Positions 24,071 to 32,706 of a stretch of DNA of 42,786 nucleotides are shown piece after piece (the first letter of the stretch is position 1; every line of letters starts with the position of its first letter). This stretch comes from Kitasatospora aureofaciens (GTDB taxonomy: Bacteria; Actinomycetota; Actinomycetes; Streptomycetales; Streptomycetaceae), in contig JODU01000040.1 of assembly GCA_000720845.1 (NCBI GenBank), positions 1-42,786 of the forward strand, read 5' to 3'. Below the pieces are notes generated by a model. It was not told the origin of the DNA. It saw only the letters and a program-made list of their open reading frames with translations, and did not search any database. Position numbers and translations under genes: made by a program.

Positions 24071-25669
24071 TCAGACCGCCTCGGGCACCGGCGCCTTCGC
24101 CGTGGCCGGGTCGTCGCCGTCGGCCGGGGCGTCGGCGGCCTTCGGACCCGCGCCCTTGAGCGGGACCTCCTTCACGAAGACCGCCGCGACCAGCGCGAGG
24201 ACCGCCACCACGGAGCCGAGGAGGAACGCGCCGTGGGTGCCGGAGGACACCGCGTGCTGGTAGGCGTCGCGGACCGTCGCGGGCAGCGCGTTCAGCGCGT
24301 CCGCCGTGAGGGTCGCCGACTGCTCCGTCGCCTGGGCGCCAGAGGCCGGGGCCCGCTCGGCCATGACGTCCTGGACGCGGTGGTTGAACAGCGCGCCCAT
24401 GATCGCGACGCCGAAGGAGGAGCCGAGGGTGCGGAAGAGGGTGGTGGAGGAGGACGCGACGCCCATGTCCTTCATCTCCACGCTGTTCTGCGCCACCAGC
24501 ATGGTGATCTGCATCAGGCAGCCCATGCCGAGACCGACGACGGCCATGTACAGGCCGGAGGTGAAGCGGGTGGTGTCGGTGTCCATGGTCGACAGCAGGA
24601 ACAGGCCGACCGTCATCAGCACGCCGCCCGCCACCGGGAAGACCTTGTAGCGGCCGGTGTTGGTGGTGACCCGCCCGGCGACCATCGAGGTGACGAGCAT
24701 CGCGCCCAGCATGGGCAGGAGCAGCAGGCCGGAGTTGGTGGCGGACGCGCCCTGCACCGCCTGCTGGTACAGCGGCAGGAAGAGGGTGGCGCCGAACATC
24801 ACGAAGCCGACGATGAAGCCGATGAGGGACATCAGCGTGAAGTTGCGGCTGCGGAAGATGTGCAGCGGCACGACCGGCTCGGCGGCCCTGGTCTGCCAGA
24901 ACACGAACCCGACCAGCGCGGCGACGCCGATGCCGATCAGTTCCATGATCCGCGCGGAGGTCCAGGCGTACTCGGTGCCGCCCCAGGTGGTGACGAGCAC
25001 GATGGCGGTGATGCCGATGGTCAGCAGCGCGGCACCCAGGTAGTCGATCCGGGCCTCGCTGCGCTTCTTCGGCAGGTGCAGCACCGCGCTGATGGCGATC
25101 AGGGCGACCGCGCCGAGCGGCAGGTTGATGTAGAAGGACCAGCGCCAGCCCCAGTGGTCGGTGATGGTGCCGCCGACCAGCGGTCCGCCGATCATCGCCA
25201 GCGCCATGACGCCGGCCATCATGCCCTGGTACTTGCCGCGCTCCCGGGGCGGTATCAGGTCGCCGATGATCGCCATGACGCCGACCATCAGACCGCCGGC
25301 GCCCAGGCCCTGGACGGCGCGGAAGCCGATGAGCTGGCCCATGTCCTGGGCCATGCCGCTGAGCGCCGAGCCCACCAGGAAGATCACGATCGACGTCATG
25401 AACGAGCCCTTGCGCCCGTACATGTCGCCGAGCTTGCCCCACAGCGGGGTGGAGGCCGCCGTGGCCAGGGTGTAGGCGGTGACGACCCAGGAGAGGTGCT
25501 CCAGGCCGCCCAGCTCGCCCACGATCGTCGGCATCGCGGTGCCGATGATCATGTTGTCCAGCATCGCGAGCATCATCGCGATCATGAGGGCGAGCAGGAC
25601 GACCCGCACGCTCCTCGGCTGCTTGCCGGCGCCGGCTTCCCCGGCCGCCGCCTGCGTTTTCTCGGCCAT
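24071..25669 (-). CDS. MFS drug-efflux transporter, DHA2 / EmrB-QacA type (532 aa)
   Basis: A 14-helix proton-driven exporter. It has MLDNMIIGTAMPTIVGELGG in helix 1 (the DHA2 D-x-x-I-x-x-x-A-x-P-x-I motif), WGKLGDMYGRKG (MFS motif A) and GGPLVGGTITDHWGWRWSFYINLPLG (motif C and the DHA2 W-R-W-x-F-x-I-N-x-P signature). The start is the ATG at 25669 (MAEKTQ) after GGAG; the frame extends to 25708 without support. It is divergent from a TetR gene with two copies of a palindromic operator between them, so export is probably induced by its substrate. Confidence 0.95.
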   Translation of the reverse strand: MAEKTQAAAGEAGAGKQPRSVRVVLLALMIAMMLAMLDNMIIGTAMPTIVGELGGLEHLSWVVTAYTLATAASTPLWGKLGDMYGRKGSFMTSIVIFLVGSALSGMAQDMGQLIGFRAVQGLGAGGLMVGVMAIIGDLIPPRERGKYQGMMAGVMALAMIGGPLVGGTITDHWGWRWSFYINLPLGAVALIAISAVLHLPKKRSEARIDYLGAALLTIGITAIVLVTTWGGTEYAWTSARIMELIGIGVAALVGFVFWQTRAAEPVVPLHIFRSRNFTLMSLIGFIVGFVMFGATLFLPLYQQAVQGASATNSGLLLLPMLGAMLVTSMVAGRVTTNTGRYKVFPVAGGVLMTVGLFLLSTMDTDTTRFTSGLYMAVVGLGMGCLMQITMLVAQNSVEMKDMGVASSSTTLFRTLGSSFGVAIMGALFNHRVQDVMAERAPASGAQATEQSATLTADALNALPATVRDAYQHAVSSGTHGAFLLGSVVAVLALVAAVFVKEVPLKGAGPKAADAPADGDDPATAKAPVPEAV

Positions 25670-25707
25670 CTCTCCTACTCCCCCAGCTACCGCTGTGCCA
25701 CTTGCCA

Positions 25708-25727
25708 CTTACTTGCCGCCCGGCAAG
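25708..25727. promoter_or_regulatory. TetR operator copy 1
   Basis: Contains the perfect palindrome CTTGCCG-CC-CGGCAAG (25712-25727) preceded by CTTA. It lies in the MFS/TetR intergenic region. Confidence 0.65.
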
Positions 25728-25742
25728 CTGTCTACACTGGGG

Positions 25743-25772
25743 AAGGTAGTAGCCTAACTAGCCGGGCGTCAA
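25743..25772 (-). promoter_or_regulatory. Candidate promoter of the MFS gene
   Basis: On the minus strand TTGACG (25772-25767) and TACCTT (25748-25743) are separated by 18 bp, close to a housekeeping promoter. The -35 lies inside operator copy 2, which would allow repression. Confidence 0.5.
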
Positions 25773-25777
25773 GTAAG
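25758..25777. promoter_or_regulatory. TetR operator copy 2 (inverted orientation)
   Basis: Read on the minus strand, this is CTTACTTGACGCCCGGCTAG, identical to copy 1 at 18 of 20 positions. It overlaps the -35 of the MFS promoter. Confidence 0.6.
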
Positions 25778-25817
25778 TTTTTCGGAAAGTGCGCGGGGGC
25801 AGGAGGTGCGTAGGAAG

Positions 25818-26417
25818 ATGGGCGGCACAATGAACGGCACCAAGCAGCAGCGACGCCGCGGGGACACCCGCCAGCGCATCCAGGACGTCGCGCTCGAGCT
25901 CTTCGCGGAGCAGGGGTACGAGAAGACCTCCCTGCGCGAGATCGCCGAGCGTCTGGACGTGACCAAGGCCGCGCTCTACTACCACTTCAAGACCAAGGAA
26001 GAGATCCTCGTCAGCATCTTCGAGGACCTCTCCCGGCCGCTGGAGCACCTGATCGACTGGGGGCGGGAGCAGCCGCACACCCTGGAGACGAAACAGGAGA
26101 TCATCCGCCGCTACAGCGAGGCGCTGGCCGGCGCGGCGCCGCTGTTCCGCTTCATGCAGGAGAACCAGGCGACGGTGCGGGACCTGCGCATCGGCGAGCT
26201 GTTCAAGACCCGGATGTTCGGCCTGCGCGACATCCTCATGGACCCCGAGGCGGACCTGGTCGACCAGGTCCGCTGCATCAGCGCGCTGTTCACGCTGCAC
26301 GCCGGGATGTTCGTGCTCCGGGACCTCGAAGGCGACCCTGAGGAACAGCGTGCTGCCGTTCTCGAGGTCGCCACCGATCTGGTCACCCAGGCCCACCGGG
26401 GAGCCGCGGGCGCGTAG
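25818..26417 (+). CDS. TetR-family regulator of the MFS exporter (199 aa)
   Basis: The N-terminal DNA-binding domain is DTRQRIQDVALELFAEQGYEKTSLREIAERLDVTKAALYYHFKTKEEIL. The C-terminal helical domain would bind the exporter substrate. Divergent gene order and the paired palindromes point to local repression of the DHA2 exporter and itself. Start choice: ATG at 25818 with AGGAGG upstream; GTG at 25806 or ATG at 25830 are alternatives. Confidence 0.93.
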   Translation: MGGTMNGTKQQRRRGDTRQRIQDVALELFAEQGYEKTSLREIAERLDVTKAALYYHFKTKEEILVSIFEDLSRPLEHLIDWGREQPHTLETKQEIIRRYSEALAGAAPLFRFMQENQATVRDLRIGELFKTRMFGLRDILMDPEADLVDQVRCISALFTLHAGMFVLRDLEGDPEEQRAAVLEVATDLVTQAHRGAAGA

Positions 26418-26426
26418 TCCCGTCCG

Positions 26427-27113
26427 TCAGACGGTCACGCCCTTGCCGCGCAGGAAGGCGACCGGGTCCACGGCCGAGCCGTAGTTCGGGGTGGTGCGGA
26501 TCTCGAAGTGCAGGTGCGGACCGCTGGAGTTGCCGGTGTTGCCGGACTTGGCGATCGACTGGCCGGTCTTCACGACCTGGCCTATCTTGACGTTGATCTT
26601 GGACAGGTGCGCGTACTGGGAGTACGTGCCGTTGCCGTGCTTGATGACGATCGCGTTGCCGTAGGCGGGGCCGTCACCGGCGCCGTTGCCGCCGGCCTTG
26701 ACCACGGTGCCGCCGTGGGCGGCGACGACGTTGGTGCCGATCGGCACGGCGAAGTCCTGGCCGCTGTGCTTGTGCGCCCACATGCCGCCGTTCTGGGCGA
26801 AGCTGGCGCTCAGCTCGTACTTCTTGACCGGGTCGACCCAGGAGGCGGCCTTCTTCTTGGTGGCCGTCTTCTTGGCGGTGGTGGTCTGCTTGGCGCTCGC
26901 GGCGGCCTTCTCGGCCTTCGCCGCCTTGGCCTGCGCCGCGGCCTGGGCCTCTACGGCGCTCGCGGCGGCGGTGGTGCTGGGGGCCGCCGTGGTGCCGGTG
27001 GCGGCCGCGACCCCGGCTCCCAGTGCGACCGAGGCTCCGAGGCCGGCGGCCATCACCGCGGCGCGGGTGCGGATGGTCGTACGGGAAGAACGGGACGTGA
27101 CACGCGGGAACAT
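26427..27113 (-). CDS. Secreted M23 peptidase (LytM-type) (228 aa)
   Basis: A zinc metallopeptidase that cleaves peptidoglycan cross-bridges or peptide stems. The N-terminus has a long signal peptide (TRAAVMAAGLGASVALGAGVAAA). A repetitive Ala/Lys/Thr-rich linker (about residues 45-90) probably traverses or binds the wall. The M23 domain carries HKHSGQDF (His and Asp ligands), GGTVVKAG, GNGTYSQYAHLS and the HLHFEIR motif. About 400 bp separate it from the divergent NACHT genes; its mRNA would start with a structured leader. It converges on the TetR gene. Confidence 0.95.
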   Translation of the reverse strand: MFPRVTSRSSRTTIRTRAAVMAAGLGASVALGAGVAAATGTTAAPSTTAAASAVEAQAAAQAKAAKAEKAAASAKQTTTAKKTATKKKAASWVDPVKKYELSASFAQNGGMWAHKHSGQDFAVPIGTNVVAAHGGTVVKAGGNGAGDGPAYGNAIVIKHGNGTYSQYAHLSKINVKIGQVVKTGQSIAKSGNTGNSSGPHLHFEIRTTPNYGSAVDPVAFLRGKGVTV

Positions 27114-27240
27114 TCGAACCTCATGGGGACGGGTGCAGAGGAATGCCCACCGGCGGGACGCACCAGGCGCTCACCGGGCGGGCTCAACCTTGGTAACCCG
27201 GCAACCCCGAACCACACAAAGGTGTGTCCTACGACCCTAT
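27114..27240 (-). promoter_or_regulatory. Structured 5' leader of the M23 peptidase gene (candidate riboswitch)
   Basis: Reading the minus strand, the leader holds a CACAC-CTTT-GTGTG hairpin, then GGTTGCCGGGTTACCAAGG, a long hairpin with arms GCCCGCCCGG and CCGGTGGGC, and CTCTGCACCCGTCC close to the start. GGTTGCCG and GCACCCG pieces occur in c-di-AMP (ydaO) riboswitches, which precede cell-wall hydrolase genes in Streptomyces. Several other conserved pieces of that class were not found here, so identity is open. The rest of the gap to 27511 is mostly NACHT upstream sequence, with an inverted repeat CACCGGC/GCCGGTG at 27412-27440. Confidence 0.4.
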
Positions 27241-27499
27241 TTAGTACTTCAGAGTGAAACTTCATGACCCACACCAGAGCGGCCATTTTGGACAAAACCA
27301 GCTCAGAGCCCCGGAAACCCCCCTGCCGGTCGCTCCCTTATGTCCGTTTTCGTAGTTCTTGCGGCTGCCACTATTCCCCGTAGTACACACCGATCGGCCT
27401 GTGCGGCACATCACCGGCGGCCATGATCGAAGGGCCGGTGAATGTGACGGGGGCTACTCCCGTCCCGGCTAACCCGCCCACCGCACAAGGGGGTTCACC

Positions 27500-27505
27500 T
27501 AGGCT
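27500..27505 (+). promoter_or_regulatory. Candidate -10 of the NACHT operon
   Basis: TAGGCT ends 6 nt before the ATG of the first NACHT gene, fitting a leaderless start. A GGAG in the gap is too close to be a normal Shine-Dalgarno. No convincing -35 was found. Confidence 0.45.
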
Positions 27506-27511
27506 CGGAGC

Positions 27512-30100
27512 ATGGTCGACGTCACAGCACTCGGGGCCCGTGTCGCGTCCAGCGCGGTCGCACCACTCGTCCGCCGGCTCTTCGTGCGGGACGGGCCGGG
27601 AGCGGGGCTGGTGGACCGCCCGGTGCGGATATCGGCGCTGGTGTCCTTCCGGAGCGAGAAGCGGGACGTCACGCCGAAGGACGTCGACAAGATCGCCTCG
27701 GAGCTGGTGCGCAGGGCGCTGACCTCGGCAGGACCCGGCGAGGAGCCCGTCGACGCCGCCGAGGCGACGGCCGTCGAGGACGCCCTGGCCCGCACGCTCA
27801 CCCGGCTCGGCGAGATCACCGTCGAGGACTACGAGGCCGTCGGCCTCGGCCCCGAGCACTTCGCCCGCGCTCTGGGCTCCGGCGTGTCCCTGGCCCCGTA
27901 CGGGCTCGGCGAGGGCGGCACCCTGCTGTACGAGCGGCTGCTGCGCACCGCCTCGCTGCACATCCTGAACTTCCTCACCCAGCGCTCCACCTACGTCGCC
28001 CGCCAGCAGACCGTCCAGACGCAGCAGCTGGCCCGGCTGGTCCAGGCCGCCGACGTCCTGCTGGAACGGCTGCCGTCCCAGTCGGCCGAGGACGCCGGGT
28101 TCGAGGAGCGTTACGCGGACCACGTCGCCGTCCGGTACGGCACCCTCACCATCTACGGTCTGGACGCCGGAACGCGCGAGTGGCCGCTGGACACGGCGTA
28201 TCTGAGCCTGGAGGCGACCCGGCCGCAGGCGGGCCGGGACGGGCGCCGGGACCCGGAGTACCCGACCGTGGCGGCCGAGCAGGTCCTCGCCGGTCACGAC
28301 CAGGTGTTCCTGCGCGGCGTCGCCGGGTCCGGCAAGACCACCCTCGTGCAGTGGCTGGCGGTCACCGCGTCGAGCCGCTCCTACGACCACGGGATGCCCC
28401 ACCTGATCGGGCGGGTGCCGTTCGTGCTGCCGATGCGCCGGATCGTGCGGCCCGGGGCCGAGCTGCCCTTCCCCGGTGACTTCCTGCGCGCGGTCGGCTG
28501 CCCCGTCGCCGGGGAGCAGCCGCCGGGCTGGGTGGAGCGCGTCCTGCGCGCGCGGCGCGGGGTGCTGCTGGTCGACGGCATCGACGAGATCGCCCAGGAC
28601 TGCCGGACCGCCGCCCGGCGCTGGCTGCGGGAGCTGGTGCGGGCCTTCCCGGGGAACCTGTGGCTGGTCACCTCGCGCCCCTCGGCCGTGCCGGAGGAAT
28701 GGCTGGCCGCCGAGGGCTTCAGCGAACTCGTCCTCGCCCCGATGGGCCGCGACGGCGTCGCCACCTTCGTACGGCGCTGGCACCGGGCGGCCGAGGTGGA
28801 CGAGTCCGTCGGCGAGTCCCTGCTGGCCTCCGTGCGGGGCACCTCGGAGCTGAACGGGCTGGCCACCAACCCGCTCATGTGCGGCATGCTGTGCGCCCTC
28901 CACCGCGACCGGCGCGGTTTCCTGCCCCAGGACCGCAGGTCGCTCTACGAGGCCGCCCTGACCATGCTCCTGGAACGCCGGGACCGGGAACGGGAGCTGC
29001 ACGGCTCCGACGGGGTGCGCCTCGCGTACGCCACGCAGGTGCAGCTGCTGCAGCGGCTGGCGTGGTGGCTGATCCGCAACAGCCGGCAGGAGATGGACCG
29101 GGACGAGGCGCTCGGCATCGTGGACCGGGTGCTGCCCGCGCTGAACCTGGCCGATGCCGGCGGGGAGGAGGTCTACCGTGCGCTGCTGTTGCGCTCCGGG
29201 CTGCTGCGCGAGCCCGCCGAGGGCCGGGTGGACTTCCTGCACCGCACCTTCCAGGACTACCTGGGGGCCCGGCTGGCCGTGCAGGAGATGGACTTCGACC
29301 TGCTGGTCAACCACGCCCACCTGGACGAGTGGGACGACGTGATCCTGCTCGCCCTCGCCCATGCCCGGCCCAAGGAGGCGGAGCAGATGCTGCGCCGGCT
29401 GACGGAGCTGGACACCCCGCGCGGGACGCTGCTCGCGGCGGCCGGGCTTCGGTACGCGGCGGAGGTGGCGCCCGGGGTACGGGGGCGGGTGGAGCAAGGG
29501 CTGGCCACGCATGTTCCGCCGACCACCGCCAAGGCGGCGCAGGAACTGGCGCGGGCAGGTGGCGATCTCGTACTGGGGCTGCTGCCGGGGCCGGAGGAGA
29601 TCGACGACGACCTGACGGCGACCAGGGTGGTGGAGACGGCGATCGGCGTGGGGAGCGAGGCGGCGCTGCAGTTCCTGGCCCGGTTCCGGAAACACCCCGG
29701 TGGTGATGTACAGCAGCTCCTCGCCGCCTCCTGGCACAAGTTCGAGCGTGAGACCTACGCCCGGGAGGTACTGGCCCACTTGCCCGCGCAGTGGGCCGTC
29801 GATGTGTCCACCACCGACGACCTCCGCGCCTTGCGCTCGCTGGGGGGCTGGAAGCACATCCTCGTCCGGGGCGCCTACCGGGTCGAAGACCTGACCGAGC
29901 TGATCGTCCGGGAACGCCTCGTCCACTTGACGCTCGAAGCGCCCCACCCCGTCGAAGGGCTGTCCTGGGTCTCGGCCTTCCCCGCCCTCAAGACGGTCTC
30001 GGTCCTCGCGGACGTGGACGAGGCGGTGGCCCGGCAACTGCCGAGCGGGGTCTTCCTCCACAGCCCGTTCGCCCCTTTGTCCTCCGAGCCCCAGGGGTAA
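27512..30100 (+). CDS. NACHT NTPase 1, NLR-like STAND protein (862 aa)
   Basis: Three parts are visible. Residues 1 to about 235 are an all-helical N-terminal domain (SSAVAPLVRRLFVRDGPGAG, then VDRPVRISALVSFRSEKRDV) ending in LTIYGLDAGTREWPLD and YLSLEAT, shared with the two paralogues. The NACHT NTPase has P-loop GVAGSGKTTLVQWLA (Lys275), Walker B VLLVDGIDEI (Asp355, Asp358, Glu359) and sensor region VTSRPSAV. The helical part has NPLMCGMLCALHR (Asn453) and FLHRTFQDYLGA (His577), typical of NACHT proteins. The C-terminus is alpha-helical repeats ending in two LRR-like strands. Likely an oligomerising sensor; antiphage function is inferred from family. NACHT 2 starts 9 bp later. Confidence 0.93.
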   Translation: MVDVTALGARVASSAVAPLVRRLFVRDGPGAGLVDRPVRISALVSFRSEKRDVTPKDVDKIASELVRRALTSAGPGEEPVDAAEATAVEDALARTLTRLGEITVEDYEAVGLGPEHFARALGSGVSLAPYGLGEGGTLLYERLLRTASLHILNFLTQRSTYVARQQTVQTQQLARLVQAADVLLERLPSQSAEDAGFEERYADHVAVRYGTLTIYGLDAGTREWPLDTAYLSLEATRPQAGRDGRRDPEYPTVAAEQVLAGHDQVFLRGVAGSGKTTLVQWLAVTASSRSYDHGMPHLIGRVPFVLPMRRIVRPGAELPFPGDFLRAVGCPVAGEQPPGWVERVLRARRGVLLVDGIDEIAQDCRTAARRWLRELVRAFPGNLWLVTSRPSAVPEEWLAAEGFSELVLAPMGRDGVATFVRRWHRAAEVDESVGESLLASVRGTSELNGLATNPLMCGMLCALHRDRRGFLPQDRRSLYEAALTMLLERRDRERELHGSDGVRLAYATQVQLLQRLAWWLIRNSRQEMDRDEALGIVDRVLPALNLADAGGEEVYRALLLRSGLLREPAEGRVDFLHRTFQDYLGARLAVQEMDFDLLVNHAHLDEWDDVILLALAHARPKEAEQMLRRLTELDTPRGTLLAAAGLRYAAEVAPGVRGRVEQGLATHVPPTTAKAAQELARAGGDLVLGLLPGPEEIDDDLTATRVVETAIGVGSEAALQFLARFRKHPGGDVQQLLAASWHKFERETYAREVLAHLPAQWAVDVSTTDDLRALRSLGGWKHILVRGAYRVEDLTELIVRERLVHLTLEAPHPVEGLSWVSAFPALKTVSVLADVDEAVARQLPSGVFLHSPFAPLSSEPQG

Positions 30101-30109
30101 CCCACCTTC

Positions 30110-32695
30110 ATGGATGCCGTCGTCCGCACGCCCTCCCGTCTCGCCGCCCCCCTCGTCCACCGGCTCTTCCGCGATCCCGCCCGGCCACCGGTGTTCTCGG
30201 AGCCGGTCCCCGGCCTCGTCACCTGGCGCGGCGCCAGGGCCACGGCCACCCCGGACGACGTCCACCGCACCGCGGCCGACCTGGTGCACCTCGCCGCCGA
30301 GCGGCATGCCGCGCCCACCGCCGAACTGGCCCCGGTCGTCGACGTCCTGGCCCGCACCCTGCTCGCCATCGCCGAGGTCGACGTCACCGACGCCGACGCC
30401 GTACGGCTGGGGCCGCAGGACTACGCGCGGCGGCTGCGGGGCGCGGTGCAGGGCGCGGACCGGGAACTGTCGCCGGACGCGGCCTGGTTCCACGACGCGC
30501 TACTGGTCTCGGTGTGCCTGCACGTCCTGCACCACCTGGTGCGGCGCTCCGCATACCTCCAGCGGCAACTGCCGGGGCGGGCGAGCCGGATCGCCCAGCT
30601 GGTCGACCTGGGCGACGCCGAGGCGGCGGCACGGCATGCCGAACGGCCCGAGGAGGACGTGGCGTTCGAGGCCGAGTACGCCCAGTGGGTGGCCCGGCGG
30701 CACGGCTGGCTCACCATCGTCGGCGTGGACTTCCCCAACGCGCCCGACCGTTGGCCCCTGGAGGAGACGTATCTGAGCCTGGAGGCGGAGGAGCGCAGCG
30801 GCGGCGTGAGCGGGGCCGAGGACGAGCAGCGCACCGTGCTGCTCGCGGACCGCGCCCTGGTGGACCACGAACGGGTCCTGCTGCGCGGCGGCGCCGGGTC
30901 GGGCAAGACCACCCTGGTGCAGTGGCTGGCCGTCGCCGCCGCCCGCGAGGGCTCCCGCGTCCCCTTCGTGCTCCCGGTACGCCGCTTCGCGCGCGAGGGA
31001 TTCCCGGCCCCGGACGACTTCCTGCACGCGGTCCGCCACCCGCTCGCCGACCGGGCGCCCGAGGGGTGGGTGGTGCGCACCCTGCTCGCGGGCCGCGCGC
31101 TGCTGCTGGTCGACGGCATCGACGAGGCGCCGGAGAAGACGCGCGGCGAACTGCGCGACCGGCTCCGCCGGCTGCTGCGCGTATTCTCCGGCAACGGCTG
31201 CCTGGTCACCTCCCGGCCCTCCGCGGTGTCGGACGGCTGGCTGTCCGGGGGCGGACTGGCCGAGGAGGACTTCGTCGAGCTGTCCCTCGCGCCCATGTCC
31301 CGGGACCAGGTCACGCGGTTCATCCGGGACTGGCACTCGGCGGCCCGCCTCGACGGTCAGAGCCGCGCCGCCGGGCCGCGCGAGCGGGAGCGGGAGCGCA
31401 GCACGCTGGACGAGTACGAGCAGCGGCTGCTGCACTCCGTGCGGATCTACCGCGAACTGCGCCAGCTCGCCACCAACCCCCTGATGTGCGGCCTGATATG
31501 CGCCCTCAACCGGGACCGCGCCGGTTCGCTGCCCAGCGGCCGCAAGGAGCTGTACGACGCTGCTCTGGAGATGCTGCTCCAGCGCCGCGACCCCGAGCGG
31601 GACGTGCTGTACGCGGACGACGTGCGGCTCCAGCAGAGCACCAGGGAACGGCTGTTGCAGAAGCTGGCCCACGCCATGCTGGAGGAGGACGCCTCCGAGC
31701 TGACCCGGGAACGGGCGGTCGGCATCCTGGAGGCCGCGCTGCCCGCGATGCCCGCGGCCCGCGCGCAGGGGGACGGCGAGAAGATCTTCCGGCATCTGCT
31801 GCACCGCACCGGCCTGCTGCGCGAACGGCCGGGCGAGTCGGTCGACTTCGTCCACCGCACCTTCCAGGACTACCTGGCCGCCAAGGAGATCGTGGCCCGC
31901 GGCCGCTTCCCCACGCTGGTGGACCACGCCCACCAGTCCGAGTGGGAGGAGGTCATCCGCATGGCCGCCGCCCATGCCCGCCCCGAGGAGTGCGCCCAGT
32001 TCCTGGAACGGCTGCTGGCGCCCGCGCCCGGACTGCGCCGCCCGCAGATCAACCACCGCCGGCTGATGGCCGCGGCCTGCCTGGACCACGTCACCGAACT
32101 CGACCCGGCCGTCCAGCGCCTCGTCCACGACCGCACGAAGAACCTGGTGCGCCCGACGACGGAGCTGGCCGCCCGGGGGCTCGGCTGGGTCGGCCCCATC
32201 GTCCTGGAGCTGCTGCCCGACCCGGGCCAGGTCCCCGACGACCGGAAGGCCCTGCTGCTCGCCTACACCGCGACCCGCGTCCAGGACGACGCCGCCATCG
32301 ACTACCTGGTGCGGCTGCGCTCCCGTGCCGCCCTGCCGGTGCGCACCGAACTGGCCCGGGGATGGCGGCACTTCGACACCGAGCGGTACGCCCAGGAGAT
32401 CATCGCCCACCTGGACCCGGACGGCCTCTACTTCCCGGTCGCCGACACCGCCGAGCTGGCGGCCCTGCGCGAACTCGGCGGGCGTCCGCGCATCCAGGTG
32501 GCCGGGGTGATGCGGGCCGAGGAACTGCTGGCGGGACTGCTCCCCGACCAGCTGACCCACCTGTGGCTGAACGCTGAACTGCCGGACACGGACGTCTCGT
32601 GGCTCGCCGGCTTCCCCCGGCTGCGGGTGCTGCGGGTCAATCCCCGGCTGCCGCGGGTGCGGAACGTGCCGGACGGGGTGGAGATCACGGCGTAG
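30110..32695 (+). CDS. NACHT NTPase 2, NLR-like STAND protein (861 aa)
   Basis: Paralogue of the preceding gene with the same order of parts. P-loop GGAGSGKTTLVQWLA has Lys266; Walker B LLLVDGIDEA has Asp335, Asp338 and Glu339. NPLMCGLICALNR (Asn456) and FVHRTFQDYLAA (His582) are present. The N-terminal 60 residues are the most diverged of the three: the VDRPVR motif is replaced by FSEPVPGL, while the LTIVGVDFPNAPDRWPLEETYLSLEA junction is kept. It has an Arg/Glu-rich insertion (PRERERERSTLDEYEQ) not seen in NACHT 1. The C-terminus ends in LRR-like strands (LTHLWLNAELPD ... LRVLRVNPRLP). With 9 bp to NACHT 1 it is surely co-transcribed. Confidence 0.93.
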   Translation: MDAVVRTPSRLAAPLVHRLFRDPARPPVFSEPVPGLVTWRGARATATPDDVHRTAADLVHLAAERHAAPTAELAPVVDVLARTLLAIAEVDVTDADAVRLGPQDYARRLRGAVQGADRELSPDAAWFHDALLVSVCLHVLHHLVRRSAYLQRQLPGRASRIAQLVDLGDAEAAARHAERPEEDVAFEAEYAQWVARRHGWLTIVGVDFPNAPDRWPLEETYLSLEAEERSGGVSGAEDEQRTVLLADRALVDHERVLLRGGAGSGKTTLVQWLAVAAAREGSRVPFVLPVRRFAREGFPAPDDFLHAVRHPLADRAPEGWVVRTLLAGRALLLVDGIDEAPEKTRGELRDRLRRLLRVFSGNGCLVTSRPSAVSDGWLSGGGLAEEDFVELSLAPMSRDQVTRFIRDWHSAARLDGQSRAAGPRERERERSTLDEYEQRLLHSVRIYRELRQLATNPLMCGLICALNRDRAGSLPSGRKELYDAALEMLLQRRDPERDVLYADDVRLQQSTRERLLQKLAHAMLEEDASELTRERAVGILEAALPAMPAARAQGDGEKIFRHLLHRTGLLRERPGESVDFVHRTFQDYLAAKEIVARGRFPTLVDHAHQSEWEEVIRMAAAHARPEECAQFLERLLAPAPGLRRPQINHRRLMAAACLDHVTELDPAVQRLVHDRTKNLVRPTTELAARGLGWVGPIVLELLPDPGQVPDDRKALLLAYTATRVQDDAAIDYLVRLRSRAALPVRTELARGWRHFDTERYAQEIIAHLDPDGLYFPVADTAELAALRELGGRPRIQVAGVMRAEELLAGLLPDQLTHLWLNAELPDTDVSWLAGFPRLRVLRVNPRLPRVRNVPDGVEITA

Positions 32696-32706
32696 GCGCT
32701 GGCCGG

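Noticed and set aside
23796..24263. 155-aa frame that looks like a complete ATPase-like gene
   Set aside because: Only the first 65 or so residues are ATPase-like and they correspond to the C-terminus of the family; the rest is antisense to the MFS gene. Treated as a pseudogene remnant.
27114..27240. Firm call of a canonical ydaO (c-di-AMP) riboswitch
   Set aside because: Only fragments of the consensus were seen; kept as a candidate leader until a covariance search is run.
27371..30493. Open frame of 1040 codons on the minus strand over NACHT 1
   Set aside because: High-GC antisense shadow: it mirrors the codon bias of the + strand gene and shows no protein motif, while the + frame carries a full NACHT protein.
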